Part shown: piece by piece, positions 22,401 through 33,347 of the stretch
How the letters are laid out: each line of letters starts with the position of its first letter
Numbering within the stretch: the stretch's first letter is position 1
Source of the DNA: Parietichytrium sp. I65-24A
Lineage: Eukaryota > Sar > Bigyra > Thraustochytrida > Thraustochytriidae
Reading direction: 5' to 3'
DNA length: 64,000 nt
Assembly (NCBI GenBank): GCA_012862575.1
Contig: BLSF01000017.1
Location: 186,001 to 250,000 of the forward strand
The notes under the pieces: generated by a model
What the model was told of the DNA's origin: nothing
The model's input: only the letters and a program-made list of their open reading frames with translations
Database searches by the model: none
Program-made: the position numbers and the translations under genes

Positions 22401-22516
22401 TTAATGAAGACTTTAGCTTCCTGCTCCTTGTTGTCTTGACAGCAGCATTAGCCGTTGGAGCTGTAGTTTTGAGCCGGATGGTGAAAGAGAAGCAGCTCTC
22501 AAAGAGTTGGATGTGA
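19472..22516 (+). CDS. EMC1: ER membrane protein complex subunit 1
   Basis: Single-exon protein of 1,014 residues. ATG 19472 is used because the open frame further 5' has only a GTG; it begins a clear signal peptide (about 1-24). The lumenal part is a large beta-propeller/PQQ-like region, with repeats such as GKDGAILWRAPL and SGASGSTLWQWD in the first 200 residues. The C-terminal third matches the EMC1 C-terminal domain (DUF1620), including RPMGKPSDAEALEGLLPY, IDNIYSFPTKLESST and VATGLDVFFARV. It is followed by one transmembrane helix (about 980-1003) and the tail MVKEKQLSKSWM. EMC1 is the large lumenal scaffold of the EMC insertase, which places tail-anchored and multipass proteins in the ER membrane. 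The first 900 bp are much richer in GC than the rest. Confidence 0.95.
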   Translation: MRCAGWVAAAAATTAVLSSGAAGLYADQANVSDWHRTNVGAVSSAAFLGNTAVVVSERSAVVAALSGKDGAILWRAPLSAGSRPLTAGAQGKRALSAGPCAAQLWLAQGGMLWDRALCADADATESESGAGAGAQLRTDVDGDSVEDVVVADARGKVHVLSGASGSTLWQWDAEGAVAAVAQASASDRVFALGEKRGGKRFAAELDMAARKANVAELPAAAEVALVGAEGLCAAAWLEDDGTKLVVYDLEKAKSHTVSLGAPADGPVSAVSNDPWFPYVRVGSVVYMLQDGGKKAVPVSERGQEFVAAGGFVLNDNRSGGLVMVYQAGAAQDGAAPATCGPITKVTWQPFPLDKVFELEFPEEAGRNGKRGAAQRIFVQPALSLSSGTTSVRIFVRFQDDSFVAVQYRLTSPDAEVETQVLFVREEALARIISTKAVELPPAVGTGDIDEQLAEQITNVFAHGNFVSIFLFRLKDQVRALRSFLLSGLWQVANYVDLVVSSKGQYLVQLYRGEVSQKDQGYSSSALQSFGFHKGILVLTAPGKFFVLDSLDGSIISSGFDPSLGPETKMFVTRAHTAGVSHPVEVVFLNPKTGQATWRNPLTGTVLKQESLSSPVLESTIISGETFHHRFSETGVGSGSGHEEDEVSPAGFLIVVTADKKWHTLPTDKKELLIKEGTMLSKTHIVHFDKSASELFGWGLGSDGSVIESWSIVIPESDKVLQLKGSVGSNVNNPGIARGDGSVLVKYINPHLMFLATENSQGDLVTTVLDGVSGRVHKRFLHKQSTGPVRAVLFDNTVIYSYWNSATNHNEIVVAAFFEGVVGKRELNIWTSREESEAGARTTFSSFDAESPSVMQRTFFTSQTIRSLGVTSTRFGIADRRVLIGLESGSINMQIRQLLDARRPMGKPSDAEALEGLLPYQAQMPVLSQFTLSYNLTVQQIDNIYSFPTKLESSTLVVATGLDVFFARVMPSKAFDVLNEDFSFLLLVVLTAALAVGAVVLSRMVKEKQLSKSWM

Positions 22517-22843
22517 AGAGGCTCCGTATTCGTGGCGGCTGAAAAGAGCGTAACTGCTTCCCTTCCCTTCTCTTGTCTCAGAGAGGCAAATTTGCAAAGG
22601 AAAAGATTAAAAAAGAATTTAAAATTAAAAAGCTCAAAAATAGGTATGGATCTGCAGTTCAGATGTCTCTTGGGCAGCGTCTAGATCGATCTGCACAACC
22701 TTGGAGCGGAAAGAAGCTCGACTTCAAAAGATTGCTACCAAAAGTGAGCAGAGTGTGAGGGGCCAAACAACTAAATCTGGAATGAAAAGAGCGGAAAATA
22801 ATTATTAAATGGAAGGGGCAACTCTCTGCTTTTTTTTTTCTTC
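22517..22843. other. Shared 3' flank of convergent genes EMC1 and NNT
   Basis: About 330 bp separating two convergent stop codons. A 61-codon open frame (22573-22758) has no ATG at its start and no recognised similarity. It is treated as 3' UTR. Confidence 0.5.
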
Positions 22844-25800
22844 TCAAAGATCGTTTCTGAGCTTTTCGAGGGTCTCCTTGGCAGATCCCAAAAGCATGTC
22901 AGTGTTTGGCTTGAAGAAGACAGGGTTTTCGACACCTGCGTATCCGGAAGCCACGGATCTCTTGTTGACGATGACATGCTTGGCACGCCAAACCTCAATG
23001 ACAGGCATGCCAGCGATTCCGCTCTCCGGGTCTTCTTTTGCAGAAGAGTTGACGGTGTCGTTTGCTCCCACGACGAGCACCACGTCTTGATCCTCCATTT
23101 CCTCGTTAATCTCCTCCATCTCGACAACGCGATCGTATGGTACACCAGCTTCAGCGAGAAGAACGTTGAGCTGTCCAGGCATGCGACCAGCGACTGGGTG
23201 CACGGCGAACTTGACCTCCTTGCCCTGAGCGGTGAGCTTCTTAGAAATGTCAGCAATGACGGTTTGCGCTTGGGCGACAGCAAGTCCATAGCCTGGCACG
23301 ATGCAGATCTTCTGGGCGTCTTTGAGCAGCTGGGCAGTTCCAGAGGTGTCGATCTCGGTGTGGACAAGACCTTCAGCTTTCTTGGCAGCGCCAGAAGTGG
23401 TACCAAATCCTCCGAGAATGACATTCACAAGGCTGCGGTTCATTCCGTCGCACATGACCTTTGTCAAGAAGGCACCAGAAGATCCAATGAGGGCACCGAC
23501 AACGGTAAGAAGTGGCTTATCGAGAATAAATCCTTCCGCGCAGAGAGCCCAGCCAGAGTACGAGTTGAGCAAGGTGATCACCACAGGCATATCCGCGCCT
23601 CCGATACTTGCAGTCATGTGAAGACCCAGGGCACCGGACATGAGAGTTCCCATACCCAAAGAGGTGGCGGCGACTGTGGGGCTTGAGGAACCAACGAAAC
23701 CGGCGAATCCTGCGACGCTGGCGGCTCCCATTCCCAAGTTAATTGCGTCGCGACCAGGCAGAGCCAGCGGCTTGTTGTCCAGCATTTCAGCTAGCTTGCC
23801 GAAGGCGATGACAGAACCAGTTGCGGTAATGCCTCCCATCCAAGCACCAAGGTAAATACTGGAGGAGTGGAAGCCGTCAAGCTTGGTAAAGTCATGAATC
23901 ATAAAATCCCCGATAGCCGTGCTTGCAGCAGCAACACCGACGAGACTGTGGAATCCAGCGACTGCCTGAGGCAATTGAGTTGGCCCGATAATGCTCGACA
24001 GGTAGTAGCCTGCGGCGCCACCGATGCCAGAGGCTCCGGCCAGCTGAAGGTAGACAGGAGCAGGCACGTTCATGTCGTACAGAGTAGATGCGAGGCCCAT
24101 ACCGACTCCTCCAAGACCTGCAAACACTGCAAGGCGGGAAGTCTCCTGTTTGGACATCTGGGCAATGCCAGCAACGCAGCCGAGGCCAGAAGCGAGCGCC
24201 AGAGTGCTGGAAAGGGTTGGGGCAGCCATGCCAGTAGCTCCGAGAACAGTGAACCCTCCCACAGCGGCTGCGGGAGGCAGGAGCATGTAGTGAAAGTACT
24301 CGGGTGGATCATCAGGTCTCCTGAACATGTCGAGCATCTTCTTGGTGACGAGGAATCCTCCGGTAAGGTTCACTGCGGAAAGGGATACGGCGGTGGTGGC
24401 GAGCAGCTGAGGAACGCTATGCGGCAACACGCCACCGCCAAGCTGGAGCATACCTCCTACGACGGTCATACCGCTGATGGCGTTTGTGATAGACATGAGA
24501 GGCGAGTGCAGGGAGTGCGCAACTCCGCGGACGGCCTGGCTACCCACCCAGACGGAGAGCGCAAAAGTGGCGAGCATTCCGGTATCCGGGATCTTGGAGC
24601 CCAATCCGATCGCGGCGGTCGTCACACCAGAGGCCATGAGTGCCTCGTTGAGAGCGTCCTTCTGAGGATCTGCGACGACGACGACCTCTTCCTTCTTCTC
24701 TTTCTTGGCGGCGACAGGCGGTGGCGGAGGAGAGTAAGGCTCGAGCTTGTTGCCGCTGTTGACAATCAACATGCTGCGAACTGCCTCGTCCTTCTCGTCC
24801 ACCACAAACTTGCCATCGCGGTCCATGCTGACGATGAGCTTGGTGACGTTTCCGCCGAACAAGCGGCTCGCGACTGAGGCCATTCGCGCGGGCATGTTGC
24901 CGTACCCGACGCACTTGACTTGCTGTCCCGAAGGCGTAGTGATGGTTTTGACCTGGTCGAGCTCGGTGGTCTCGATGTTGCCTCCAGTAGATGCGGCCAA
25001 ATCGACCGTGACGGAGCCGCCCGGAAGCGCGTTGACCATCTCCTTGGTGATGAGGACTGGTGCCTTCTTGCCGGGAATCTGCGCAGTGGTGATAATGACG
25101 TCGGTGGTCTCGCACTGCTTGAGTAGCATCTTGCGCGCGGCTTCAAACCACTCTGCAGACATCTCCTTGGCGTAGCCTCCGGCGGCATCTCCCGACTCTT
25201 CGGACTCCACCTTGAGGAACGTCGCTCCCATGGACTCCACCTGCTCAGCTGCCGCAGCGCGCACGTCGAATGCGTTCACGATCGCTCCCAAGTTCTTCGC
25301 CGTCTGAATGGCGGCAAGACCGGCCACGCCCGTGCCGCACACCAGCACTCTCGCTGGCTGGATGCGTCCCGCGGCCGTCATTTGCCCCGAGAACGGCCGC
25401 TGCATCAGGTACCCAGCCTCCAGCACCGCGCGGTACCCTGCCACGTTCGCCTGCGAGCTCAGCACATCGAACGCCTGTCCGCGGCTCAGCGTGCGCAGCA
25501 GCATATCCAGACTCAGCCCCGTGGCCTTCTGCTTCGCCAGCGTGTCGTAGATCTCCGGGTTGGACCTCGCCATAAACTGGCTGATGATCGCGCGGTCCTC
25601 CAGCAGCTTGAGCTTGTCCGCGCCCGGGTTGTTCACCGCCACCACCAGCCCGCTCTTCCACACTTCCTCCTCGCCCACCACTTTCGCGCCGGCCGCTTCG
25701 TACATGGCGTCCGTGAAACCGGCCTGCTTCCCCGCGCCTCGCGCCACGTTCACCGCCGCGCCCTTGCCCACCAGCGTCTTCACATTGTCCGGTACTAGAG

Positions 25801-25990
25801 ACACGCGCGCCTCGTCCTCCTTCACCACGCCCACTTGCAGACCGTGCAGCCGCCTCCGCGCACCGGGTCCGCCGAGATTCGCACGCGCGCCGACGGATAC
25901 GCTGGAGACGCTGGGTACGCTCACTCCGCTTCGGCTGCCACCGCCCAGCAGCTGCCGGCACTTGCCCACCACCGTCTGCCGCGACAGCAT
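22844..25990 (-). CDS. NNT: NAD(P) transhydrogenase, proton-translocating, mitochondrial
   Basis: Single-exon protein of 1,048 residues with the start at 25990; the upstream in-frame extension is low-complexity and lies in a purine/pyrimidine tract. An Arg/Ser/Val-rich presequence (about 1-45) suggests mitochondrial import. Domain I follows ([17 protein letters not shown], then the NAD-binding [18 protein letters not shown]) to about residue 440. Next come a Pro/Lys/Glu linker, the membrane domain II with many Gly/Ala-rich helices, and NADP-binding domain III ([29 protein letters not shown]). The fused order alpha then beta is that of animal NNT. The enzyme uses the proton-motive force to reduce NADP+ with NADH in the inner membrane, supplying NADPH for redox defence and biosynthesis. 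Confidence 0.96.
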   Translation of the reverse strand: MLSRQTVVGKCRQLLGGGSRSGVSVPSVSSVSVGARANLGGPGARRRLHGLQVGVVKEDEARVSLVPDNVKTLVGKGAAVNVARGAGKQAGFTDAMYEAAGAKVVGEEEVWKSGLVVAVNNPGADKLKLLEDRAIISQFMARSNPEIYDTLAKQKATGLSLDMLLRTLSRGQAFDVLSSQANVAGYRAVLEAGYLMQRPFSGQMTAAGRIQPARVLVCGTGVAGLAAIQTAKNLGAIVNAFDVRAAAAEQVESMGATFLKVESEESGDAAGGYAKEMSAEWFEAARKMLLKQCETTDVIITTAQIPGKKAPVLITKEMVNALPGGSVTVDLAASTGGNIETTELDQVKTITTPSGQQVKCVGYGNMPARMASVASRLFGGNVTKLIVSMDRDGKFVVDEKDEAVRSMLIVNSGNKLEPYSPPPPPVAAKKEKKEEVVVVADPQKDALNEALMASGVTTAAIGLGSKIPDTGMLATFALSVWVGSQAVRGVAHSLHSPLMSITNAISGMTVVGGMLQLGGGVLPHSVPQLLATTAVSLSAVNLTGGFLVTKKMLDMFRRPDDPPEYFHYMLLPPAAAVGGFTVLGATGMAAPTLSSTLALASGLGCVAGIAQMSKQETSRLAVFAGLGGVGMGLASTLYDMNVPAPVYLQLAGASGIGGAAGYYLSSIIGPTQLPQAVAGFHSLVGVAAASTAIGDFMIHDFTKLDGFHSSSIYLGAWMGGITATGSVIAFGKLAEMLDNKPLALPGRDAINLGMGAASVAGFAGFVGSSSPTVAATSLGMGTLMSGALGLHMTASIGGADMPVVITLLNSYSGWALCAEGFILDKPLLTVVGALIGSSGAFLTKVMCDGMNRSLVNVILGGFGTTSGAAKKAEGLVHTEIDTSGTAQLLKDAQKICIVPGYGLAVAQAQTVIADISKKLTAQGKEVKFAVHPVAGRMPGQLNVLLAEAGVPYDRVVEMEEINEEMEDQDVVLVVGANDTVNSSAKEDPESGIAGMPVIEVWRAKHVIVNKRSVASGYAGVENPVFFKPNTDMLLGSAKETLEKLRNDL

Positions 25991-28367
25991 CTTGCCTCTT
26001 TGCTCTCTCTCTGCTCTCTCACTACTCTCTCGTCTCCTGACTCGCTCTCTCACTCGCTCTCGGCAAGGAGGGAAGGAGGGAAGGAAGGAAGGGATGGAGG
26101 GAGGGAGGACCGCCGAGATTTGCGCAAGGACGTCCGCGCCGGGTTCTCCGGGCTCGACGGGTTCGGCGGTTCTTCCTTCCTGGCGGTTCTCGTTCAAGGA
26201 CTGCGCGTCTCACACCGCAGACACCCCTCTCTCTATCTGTGTGTGTGCGTGTCTGTCTCTCCTCGCTGCGTTCCACGACTGTGCGACTGTGCGAGTGTGG
26301 GAGCAGTGTGAGAGGAGCTCTGCTCGTCTAACCGGTCCTCACAGTTCTCACAGTCCGCACTCACTCACTCACTGGTCGCTTGTGCGCACTCCTTGTACTG
26401 AGAGAGAGAGAGAAAGAGATGATAAAAATCTTTTGTTTTTCCCTCTTTTCTCTCTTTTTCGGGGGAGGGAGAGGGGGAGAGGGGGAGAGCGATGTGAGGG
26501 AGATGTGAGGGAGAGAGGGAGGGAGAGACTGAAGGCCGCTCACATTTGTCTCTCGCAGCTAGCGGTGGATATGAGCGCGGTGTAAGGTCAGAAGAGAGAG
26601 GGGAAAAAAGAGGGAAACAGGAGCGAAAGATAGAAAGTTGTGTAAAAAATCCGCACATTGGCTTGAGCTGCTCTTGTTCTTCACAGAAGGGGAATTTGAT
26701 TTTATTTGATTTTGAAAAAGTGGTCTCATGGAAGAGACTCAGAAACAGCTTTTTGGTCCATCATTTACCTTTATTTGATTGAAAGGAAATATACTTTCAT
26801 CGATTGTGAGAAGAGGTTCTCTGGCTCAACTGCTCTATGATTTTGATTTCGTCAGCAAGACAGAGAGCCACCTCAGCGGCTAGTGTAGTAGCATAGGATG
26901 TCTAGCTGCATCAATCGCGTCCGTCTTCCCGCAGACCACTTTTATGGTATTTTGCCGTACATAGTGGACGCACAAGGAAGGGTCGTTGCCAGTTCCGGGA
27001 GATTTGTGTGGCATGGATCACTTTTATTGATATGAGTGCTCTACCTGATTTGGCGAGAAACATGGTGCTAGGAATGTTGGACGGATCTTAAAGTACGCAA
27101 TCTCATCTTGTAGAAATAACATAACACGTTTATGGGCTTGGTTTAGCATCTGGCTGCTAGATCAATTCTCTTATTCAGTCAGGGTGCTATTCCAGAGCCT
27201 AGTCCTCGGCTCTACGCTCATCATCCTGGACATCTCCCCAAGGATTTCGGACACCATCCTGTACTAGTGCTATTGTTTTGGACACCCACAAGTCGTAATA
27301 GTCCCATCTACACACAGGAAAGACGCCCAGGCGTTCGTCATCAGCACCTCACTAGCCAACCACTATCAATTCACATTCTTGACTACGGCGTTGTGGTCTC
27401 CTTACATACTGGTACTGAGTACTGCTGATGTACATAGCTAGCCTAGTGAGTATCACCTAACTAGTACCACGACAGGCAACTTTCATTTTTTCCAAAGATG
27501 ACCAAGTTCAATCGCTTCGATCGATGTTGGAACGAGGTGTCAGTGGAGAGAAGTGGGCCACAAGGCGGCACGACGTCAAAAGCCAATTTTCATGAACCTA
27601 CTACTGAAAGTTTCTGAAAAAGCGAGCCTGTGCCGTTGGTCCAACGTGGCACGCAAAGTGCGCAACGGCCAAGGCAATGGATTTCACGAGTTCCGAGCTC
27701 AATGACACCAAAGACGGATGTACAAGTCCTAACAATGCTTTTACATTAGTATAAAAGCCCGTGAAAACATCATCGTCTTGGCGCAAAACTCATCGATTGT
27801 AAATCAGGACTCCGGAGACCAGGTACGTCGGTGATTATCGAGTGTACTTTCTTCAGGTCTCAGAAAATTTACTGCCAGGAATGAGCGAGCTCATTCGCCG
27901 GCAGAAGCCGCGGCTTCTTCCTTTCACCGCAAATATCGCGCATCCCGAAGTTGACCGCATTGGAGCCGAGGTGAGGGGTCAAGAAATCCGAGAGCCTCTA
28001 GGACTGGCGGTGTGCGCCAGGTCCAGGACACGAGCCTTTCTATGAATCACAAACTCTGCGCCCGAAGAGTTTCACGGCATGAAATGCTTTGACGAGACCT
28101 GCCGAAATCGTCACACATCTCGTGACTGGCCGACTCCTCGTGTGTGCGTCACCCGCGGGCTACACATCTCGACGTACCTGCCTGACATTTGTATTGGTCA
28201 TGCGATCATTTCTCACAGTCAAGTAACGGCGCACAGGATTGAGACTCTGAGCCTAAGCTTGCCAAGCGTTGGCTGTGTGGTCGCAGTTTTTCATGACATG
28301 CACCGGATGTGTGGAAATGTGTGGAATTTGGATTATCGAAATTCATTAATTAATTGCGTCTATCTGT
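25991..28367. other. Gene-poor region with simple-sequence tracts
   Basis: About 2.4 kb with no supportable gene. Near the NNT start there are GGAAGGA-type purine runs (26065-26108), and GA-rich blocks at about 26400-26415 and 26460-26530. The rest (26.8-28.3 kb) is unstructured, with only short frames that lack family resemblance. Confidence 0.5.
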
Positions 28368-29375
28368 CTAAGTTGAAGCAAAACCAGCGCCAGCGAGAAC
28401 CTTCTCTTCGAGCTTAAAATCATAGTCTACAATGACAGGCGCCATACTGGACGGGTCCTGAATGTTCTCCAAGCTGACAATATTGTCAGGCCCAGAAAGC
28501 GCCTGCACCTTGGAGAGTGACAAAATCTTGTACACCCCCGTCGGCTCCGCTTGGGAACTTTGACTGTGGTGGTTCTGGCTATGGTGTTGCTGCGTCTCAG
28601 CGTTTTGATTCTGTCGGTACATGGCCGCGCGGCCCATTTGTAGATATGCTTCAAAACCGTCGTTTTCTGATCCGGATTGAGAAGGAGCTGTCTGGAGTGG
28701 CTGGTGTAGATTCGGCGCCGTTGACGGTTGTTGTGGGGAGGGTCCAGTGCCAGGAAGTGGCTTGGAAAATACCTGTTTGACGGCGCAATCAATTGCGTGC
28801 ATCCAAAGGTTCCGCGCATGAGTGCTGTTTGTTTGTATGACAAAGTCTTTGTCTCTGCATCGGAACTCAAATACGCCCTGATGAAGAGGGTATCCGGTGG
28901 ATACCTTGGGCCTCGTCACCTCGGTTTCCACGGAATACTTATCACGCAACACACCGTCGCTTGAATAGCTCAGGGTGGTGCGAGTTACCTTGAACGTGCG
29001 CGGGTTCCACTTGGTGAAAATGCTCTTGTGAAGGCGTTGCAAGAGTCCTTCCTTCACTGGGGTTTCGGCCGACCGTTGCACCTGTGACCAATCAAACTTG
29101 TTCGGCCGCGAAAAGTATATTGTCAGCTGCTTTTGCTCCGTAATAACGCCTTTGAGCAGCCGCACGACCTCCCCGTTTTCTTCGAACGCCACATACTGCT
29201 CATTCACAGACAAGATAAAGTCCCCAGGCTCCACTCCCCCTTGGTGCGACAGTCCGCTCTGCTCTACGCTATCCACAATCGTGCTTCCCAGCTCAGGCAG
29301 CGACGGATCCTCTCTAGAAATAATGCTCATCCCAAGCTTGGCCCCAGGAGGGTACGTCACCGAAAAATAGTCCAT
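28368..29375 (-). CDS. PDZ and PH domain adaptor protein
   Basis: Single-exon protein of 335 residues; ATG 29375 is the first in the frame, since upstream there is only a GTG. Residues about 4-90 look like a PDZ domain: GAKLGMSI in the carboxylate-binding loop position, STIVDSVEQSGLSHQGGVEPGD and ILSVNEQ. Residues about 107-200 are a PH domain (VKEGLLQRLHKSIFTKWNPRTFKV, then the closing helix ARNLWMHAIDCAVKQV with its invariant Trp). A Gln/Ser/His-rich low-complexity linker and a short conserved-looking tail follow. PH domains bind phosphoinositides and PDZ domains bind C-terminal peptides, so a peripheral membrane adaptor is inferred. Partners are unknown. Confidence 0.75.
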   Translation of the reverse strand: MDYFSVTYPPGAKLGMSIISREDPSLPELGSTIVDSVEQSGLSHQGGVEPGDFILSVNEQYVAFEENGEVVRLLKGVITEQKQLTIYFSRPNKFDWSQVQRSAETPVKEGLLQRLHKSIFTKWNPRTFKVTRTTLSYSSDGVLRDKYSVETEVTRPKVSTGYPLHQGVFEFRCRDKDFVIQTNSTHARNLWMHAIDCAVKQVFSKPLPGTGPSPQQPSTAPNLHQPLQTAPSQSGSENDGFEAYLQMGRAAMYRQNQNAETQQHHSQNHHSQSSQAEPTGVYKILSLSKVQALSGPDNIVSLENIQDPSSMAPVIVDYDFKLEEKVLAGAGFAST

Positions 29376-30032
29376 TCCAGCGAGCTTCAGAAAACACCGA
29401 AACCCCAAATGCACCCCACCACTTCCACTAGCTCACCCCTTCCCTCAGCTAAATGCCACACTCCCTCTTCAACCGCCGCTGTACTGTCCCTACTAAAAAT
29501 CTATATTGAAGGGTACTCACATTCAGATACGCGTACGCGAGTACCCGACCGATCTTGCTACCAGTAGCTAGCTCTCAACAGCTCGAGGACCTGAGCAAGT
29601 TCTGAACTGACTGTGAGATCATTATATGTTTTACTGACTAGTCCTATCTATGCTCATTAATTATTCTGTTTATAAACTAACAGTAAGATTAGGCGAGACA
29701 TTTCTCTACTGTGTCGTATAAGTCTGATTACTGGTAGGGCAACAGCAACATGATAGGTATATCGGTTGATGATTTGCTAGCGGCCTACTGAGTGACGGTC
29801 ACGGTCAAGGGTAGTGGAATGATGACTGTGAGTGTTTTGATGCGTTTTGGATTTGAATTATTTGCGAAAGTGTCAATTTGGTGTCAAATCGGAGGAATGA
29901 GAGGCCGAGAGTCGGCTGAATGGGTGTGGAAGAGTTTGATAAAGTGATCAGATTATTTTTTACCTCTTCTTCTCCCTTAGAGATGTGAAAAAAAAACGTT
30001 GGCAAAGAAAGAGGGATGACGACGTGGATGAC
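29376..30032. other. Intergenic region, no gene seen
   Basis: About 650 bp between two minus-strand genes. It is AT-richer than its neighbours. It should contain the PDZ-PH promoter and the 3' flank, or possibly a last exon, of the FHA gene. Confidence 0.45.
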
Positions 30033-32249
30033 TCACTTGAGGTTCGCTCGGAGCCAGTTTGCCCACTGCGAGAATGGAATGCCACAAGCGGTAGCTTTGG
30101 CGTACATACTGGAAGCGGTGTTTGCAGCTTCGAACAAATCGTGCTGGGCAGAGCTTGCAGAGTCCGACAAACGCGAGACCGCCTCAGGGTGAAGCACTGC
30201 ATAAACGCTCATATATGTCACGAAGAAATGCTCCCGGAGCGTCCCGTCGCTCACGACTCCTGACTGATCTGAAGGGTTTTGACGGGCTTCCCATGCTCGA
30301 TATGCTGCTAAAAACCTACACAACGGGCTCGCTGCAGCAGACGCTCCTTCGAATCCTTGCCCGTCAACATTTCCAATGATTGCAGGGAGCAGAGGAGGTT
30401 TGCTATGATATGCTTGCAAGTGCTTTGGAATCGCCGCGGTCTCAAAACGATACATAAAAACCGAGTTGGCAGGTCTACGCTTGTGCCTGAGAACCGTGGT
30501 ACCCATCATGACATGATTTGCACCGCCGAAGGACACAATGTCCCCATCCCTGAGGGGATACTCTTTCACCTTCAGTCCATTGACAAGCACGCCATTTGTG
30601 CTGTCCAGATCACTCAGCACCCAGGCAAACTCTAAATCGCCTTCTGGATCCACCACAGACTCTGGAGAGCCAATCTCACTACGAGGTAAGCTGCCTTGTC
30701 CGGACTTGCGCCTCGAACCGGGCTCTGAGCTTGCCCCGACGCTTTCCATGTCCACAAATTCATCTACATCCGGGTCCGACGCCTGAGGTGGAGGCGGGAC
30801 GACCTGGTGAACCCTGGAAAATTTGATTTGTGCATGCCGACGGCTGATTTGGCGATCGGCAACAGAGCAATCCAGCCGGATGAAACCAATCTTGCGCTGC
30901 AGAGGGCGAGAGTTGTTGAGTCGCGACTGGAAAAAAGAGAGCGCGTCTTCGTATGTCTGCCGCCCCAAGTGGACGACATCCTGATCGACAGGATTGAGCA
31001 CTATTCGCCGAGGAACGTGCTCTTTGAATCGATCTCGCTCCTTGGCAAGTTCCCGTTGATCCTCGCTGTCTACGGCTTTCTCGCTAGCCGTGAGCAGGTC
31101 AAAAGGACAGGTTTCATCCCCGCTCTCGGTGCCAAGCTCCACACCCTCAGGCTCCGCAACGAGCGTGAGCCAGGCAACATTTTCGCTCAAATTGTCCAAT
31201 TCCTTGTCTCGGGGCGAATAGAACGAGGACATCATTGCAGCATTCGCGCCTGTACCTAGTGCTGGTCTGGAACCTACTTCGTCGCCAGATTCCAAAGATA
31301 TTTCTTTCTCCTTGAGGCTGCTAGCACTGCCACTCAGACCTTGAAGAGCTTCCTTCGTGCGAGAAAACGCGGCTGCATTGGCTTTTGACGCGTTTAATAT
31401 GGAAGACTTTAAGTTCGCCTCCACAGCCTGAAGCTTCCGTTCCATAAAATCCCTCCAATCCATGACATCAGGGTCATTCTCGTCCACAGCTCCAATGGCC
31501 ATCATCATCGTTTTATGTTCTTCTTCGTCATCTGCCTTTCTTTCCTCTCGCGGCTCATCTTGCGCTGAAAGGATGTCTATCTTTGGGGATGCGCCCCCGT
31601 TCTGGGCAGGGGTGACTTGGCCGTGAACAGCGGCTGAAATGCCCAAGTCTCGACTGCTCTTTGCTCGAAGGGGCACTTTGGAAAACACATTGAGGGCTTC
31701 CAAATGCATTGCGTCTGCTTCCTGGGCCATACTGCGCGAGTGGAAGTACATTGCCAAAGACGATAACGAGCGCGCGACACCAGTAGCAATGTGCTGGTCG
31801 TCCGGGCTCTCCTCCAGATTTGTTTTCCGAAGTTTAAGAGCCATCTCCAGTCGCTGCCGGATACCATCTTCGCTCACCTCACTCTTCTCCTCGCACCCGC
31901 CTTCGCCAAGAGCTATTCCTATATTCCCTATCGCGTCAAACGCCCAGGCAGTTTCTTCTCGAGTTCGAACAGCATCCGGTCCCTCCTTCTTAATTAGCTC
32001 GCTCACATCGGTGTCGATGCCTTTCGCCGAACGGTTCTTCCCTAGCTCCTTTTCCAACTCCAGTGCGGCCGACAAGGCCGTGCGCAAATCTCCGTCGAGC
32101 CTATTCCACCAGAGCACACGTCTCAGTCAGTCACATTTGGTCAAATCGGTCAATCCGAGCAAAATTGTCCGCCTCCACCGACATTACATTACCTTCACCA
32201 CTCACCTTGCGCGCACAACCTTGTGCCGAAGCTCCTGATTATTGGCCAT
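30033..32249 (-). CDS. FHA-domain protein with N-terminal helical (TPR-like) region
   Basis: Two exons, 32249-32206 and 32100-30033, with a 105-nt phase 2 intron, give 703 residues. Exon 1 encodes MANNQELRHKVVRA and the splice joins it to LDGDLRTALSAALELEKEL. Residues about 55-160 resemble a pair of TPR-type helices. A central acidic and helical linker leads to an FHA domain at about 379-550. It carries LGRQ, SRRHAQI (about 434-440) and DSTNGVLVNG (about 514-523), the phosphothreonine-binding signature, with an insert of roughly 60 Ser-rich residues between the two. The C-terminal 150 residues are not recognised. The stop overlaps a donor-like site (AA/GTGAGT at 30036-30031), so a further 3' exon is possible. 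The role is inferred as phosphopeptide-dependent signalling. Confidence 0.72.
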
Positions 32250-33347
32250 CAATTTTCCCCCGACGCGTCCGCGAGGACGGCCAATTTAAACGCCCAAATC
32301 AAACGCGCCAAGTCGCACTTGACGTCAAATCTTCTCAACTCGCCCCGTTTCCAATCTCCTCTCTCCGGACCGTAAAACCTTTGTGAGCCTCCGTTGCACG
32401 GGCCAACTGCGCGCCAACAAGAGCAAAAGTAGTCTCCGCGCGAAGGCCTCGTCTGTCCCACACGGGTCTGCTAAGTTGGCACCTTCATAAGCGTGCGCAA
32501 GGGTGTCCTCGCCCGCCTCCCACCGTGTCCTCGGCCAAGATAGGGACAATTTATCGTCTCTATTTTCACTAATCGCGGCGCACGCTTCGCACTCCTACTG
32601 CGTCTAGCCCTTGACATTAATGTTTATGCTGGAGAAGGCTAAAGGAGTAGCAGGCCGCGAGTGCCCTGCGCAGGGTAGGAACGCAAGGCGCCGAGAAAGT
32701 GGCGGCCCTAAACGGCAACTGATTTCTTCCGAGCAAATCATCATTCAAACTTCAAATTCAAATTCAAATTCAAAACTCGAAATTCAAAATTCAAAATTCA
32801 AACTCAGCGAACGACGTAGCCCCTCCTCCGTCGCGCTCACAGCGGCCGAAGGACCAAACACCCCAAGGACCGAAGAACCCAAGAACCGACGAAGAGAAAC
32901 AAGCAAGCAATCAATCAAGCAAGATCACGCATGGAAACGCATGTCTTTCCTTTACTTGATCAAGACAGTTAGCACTAAGGCGAACACACAAACACCTTTT
33001 TGGTGAACAAACAACACTTCCTTGGAACTTATTGGAATTGGTAATTGGAATACATTGGAATTGACAACAGTGACAACAGTGACAAGAGCAAAACACTCTT
33101 GATCAAAACACACTAAACACATTGTGGTTATCTGTGGTTTCCGGTTTCCGGTTTGCGATGTGTGGTGCGCGATTTGTGGACTGCGGACACTGCGGACACT
33201 GCGGACACTGCGAACTGTAGACAGGAATACGCCAGGAGAAGTGGCAGGAGCCGCGCGGACATTCTCAGTGTCAGTGTTTCTTCAGTGTGAGTGTGAGATC
33301 GGCGCAGGAGTTCCGGCGTTGGCAAGTGGTGGCCCACGAAACCCGTC
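32250..33347. other. Divergent intergenic region with several short tandem repeats
   Basis: About 1.1 kb holding the promoters of the FHA and rhomboid genes. A TTCAAA-type hexanucleotide run lies at about 32748-32803, a GACAACAGT repeat at about 33063-33088, and a CTGCGGACA repeat at about 33180-33211. No ATG-led coding frame is supported. Confidence 0.5.

Noticed and set aside
23867-24877. 336-residue plus-strand frame opposite NNT
   Set aside because: It lies exactly antisense to a strongly conserved gene; its length follows from that gene's codon bias. Composition (His/Arg/Ser-rich) is not protein-like.
25245-25961. 238-residue minus-strand frame overlapping NNT in another frame
   Set aside because: Gly/Arg-rich off-frame reading of the NNT presequence and domain I.
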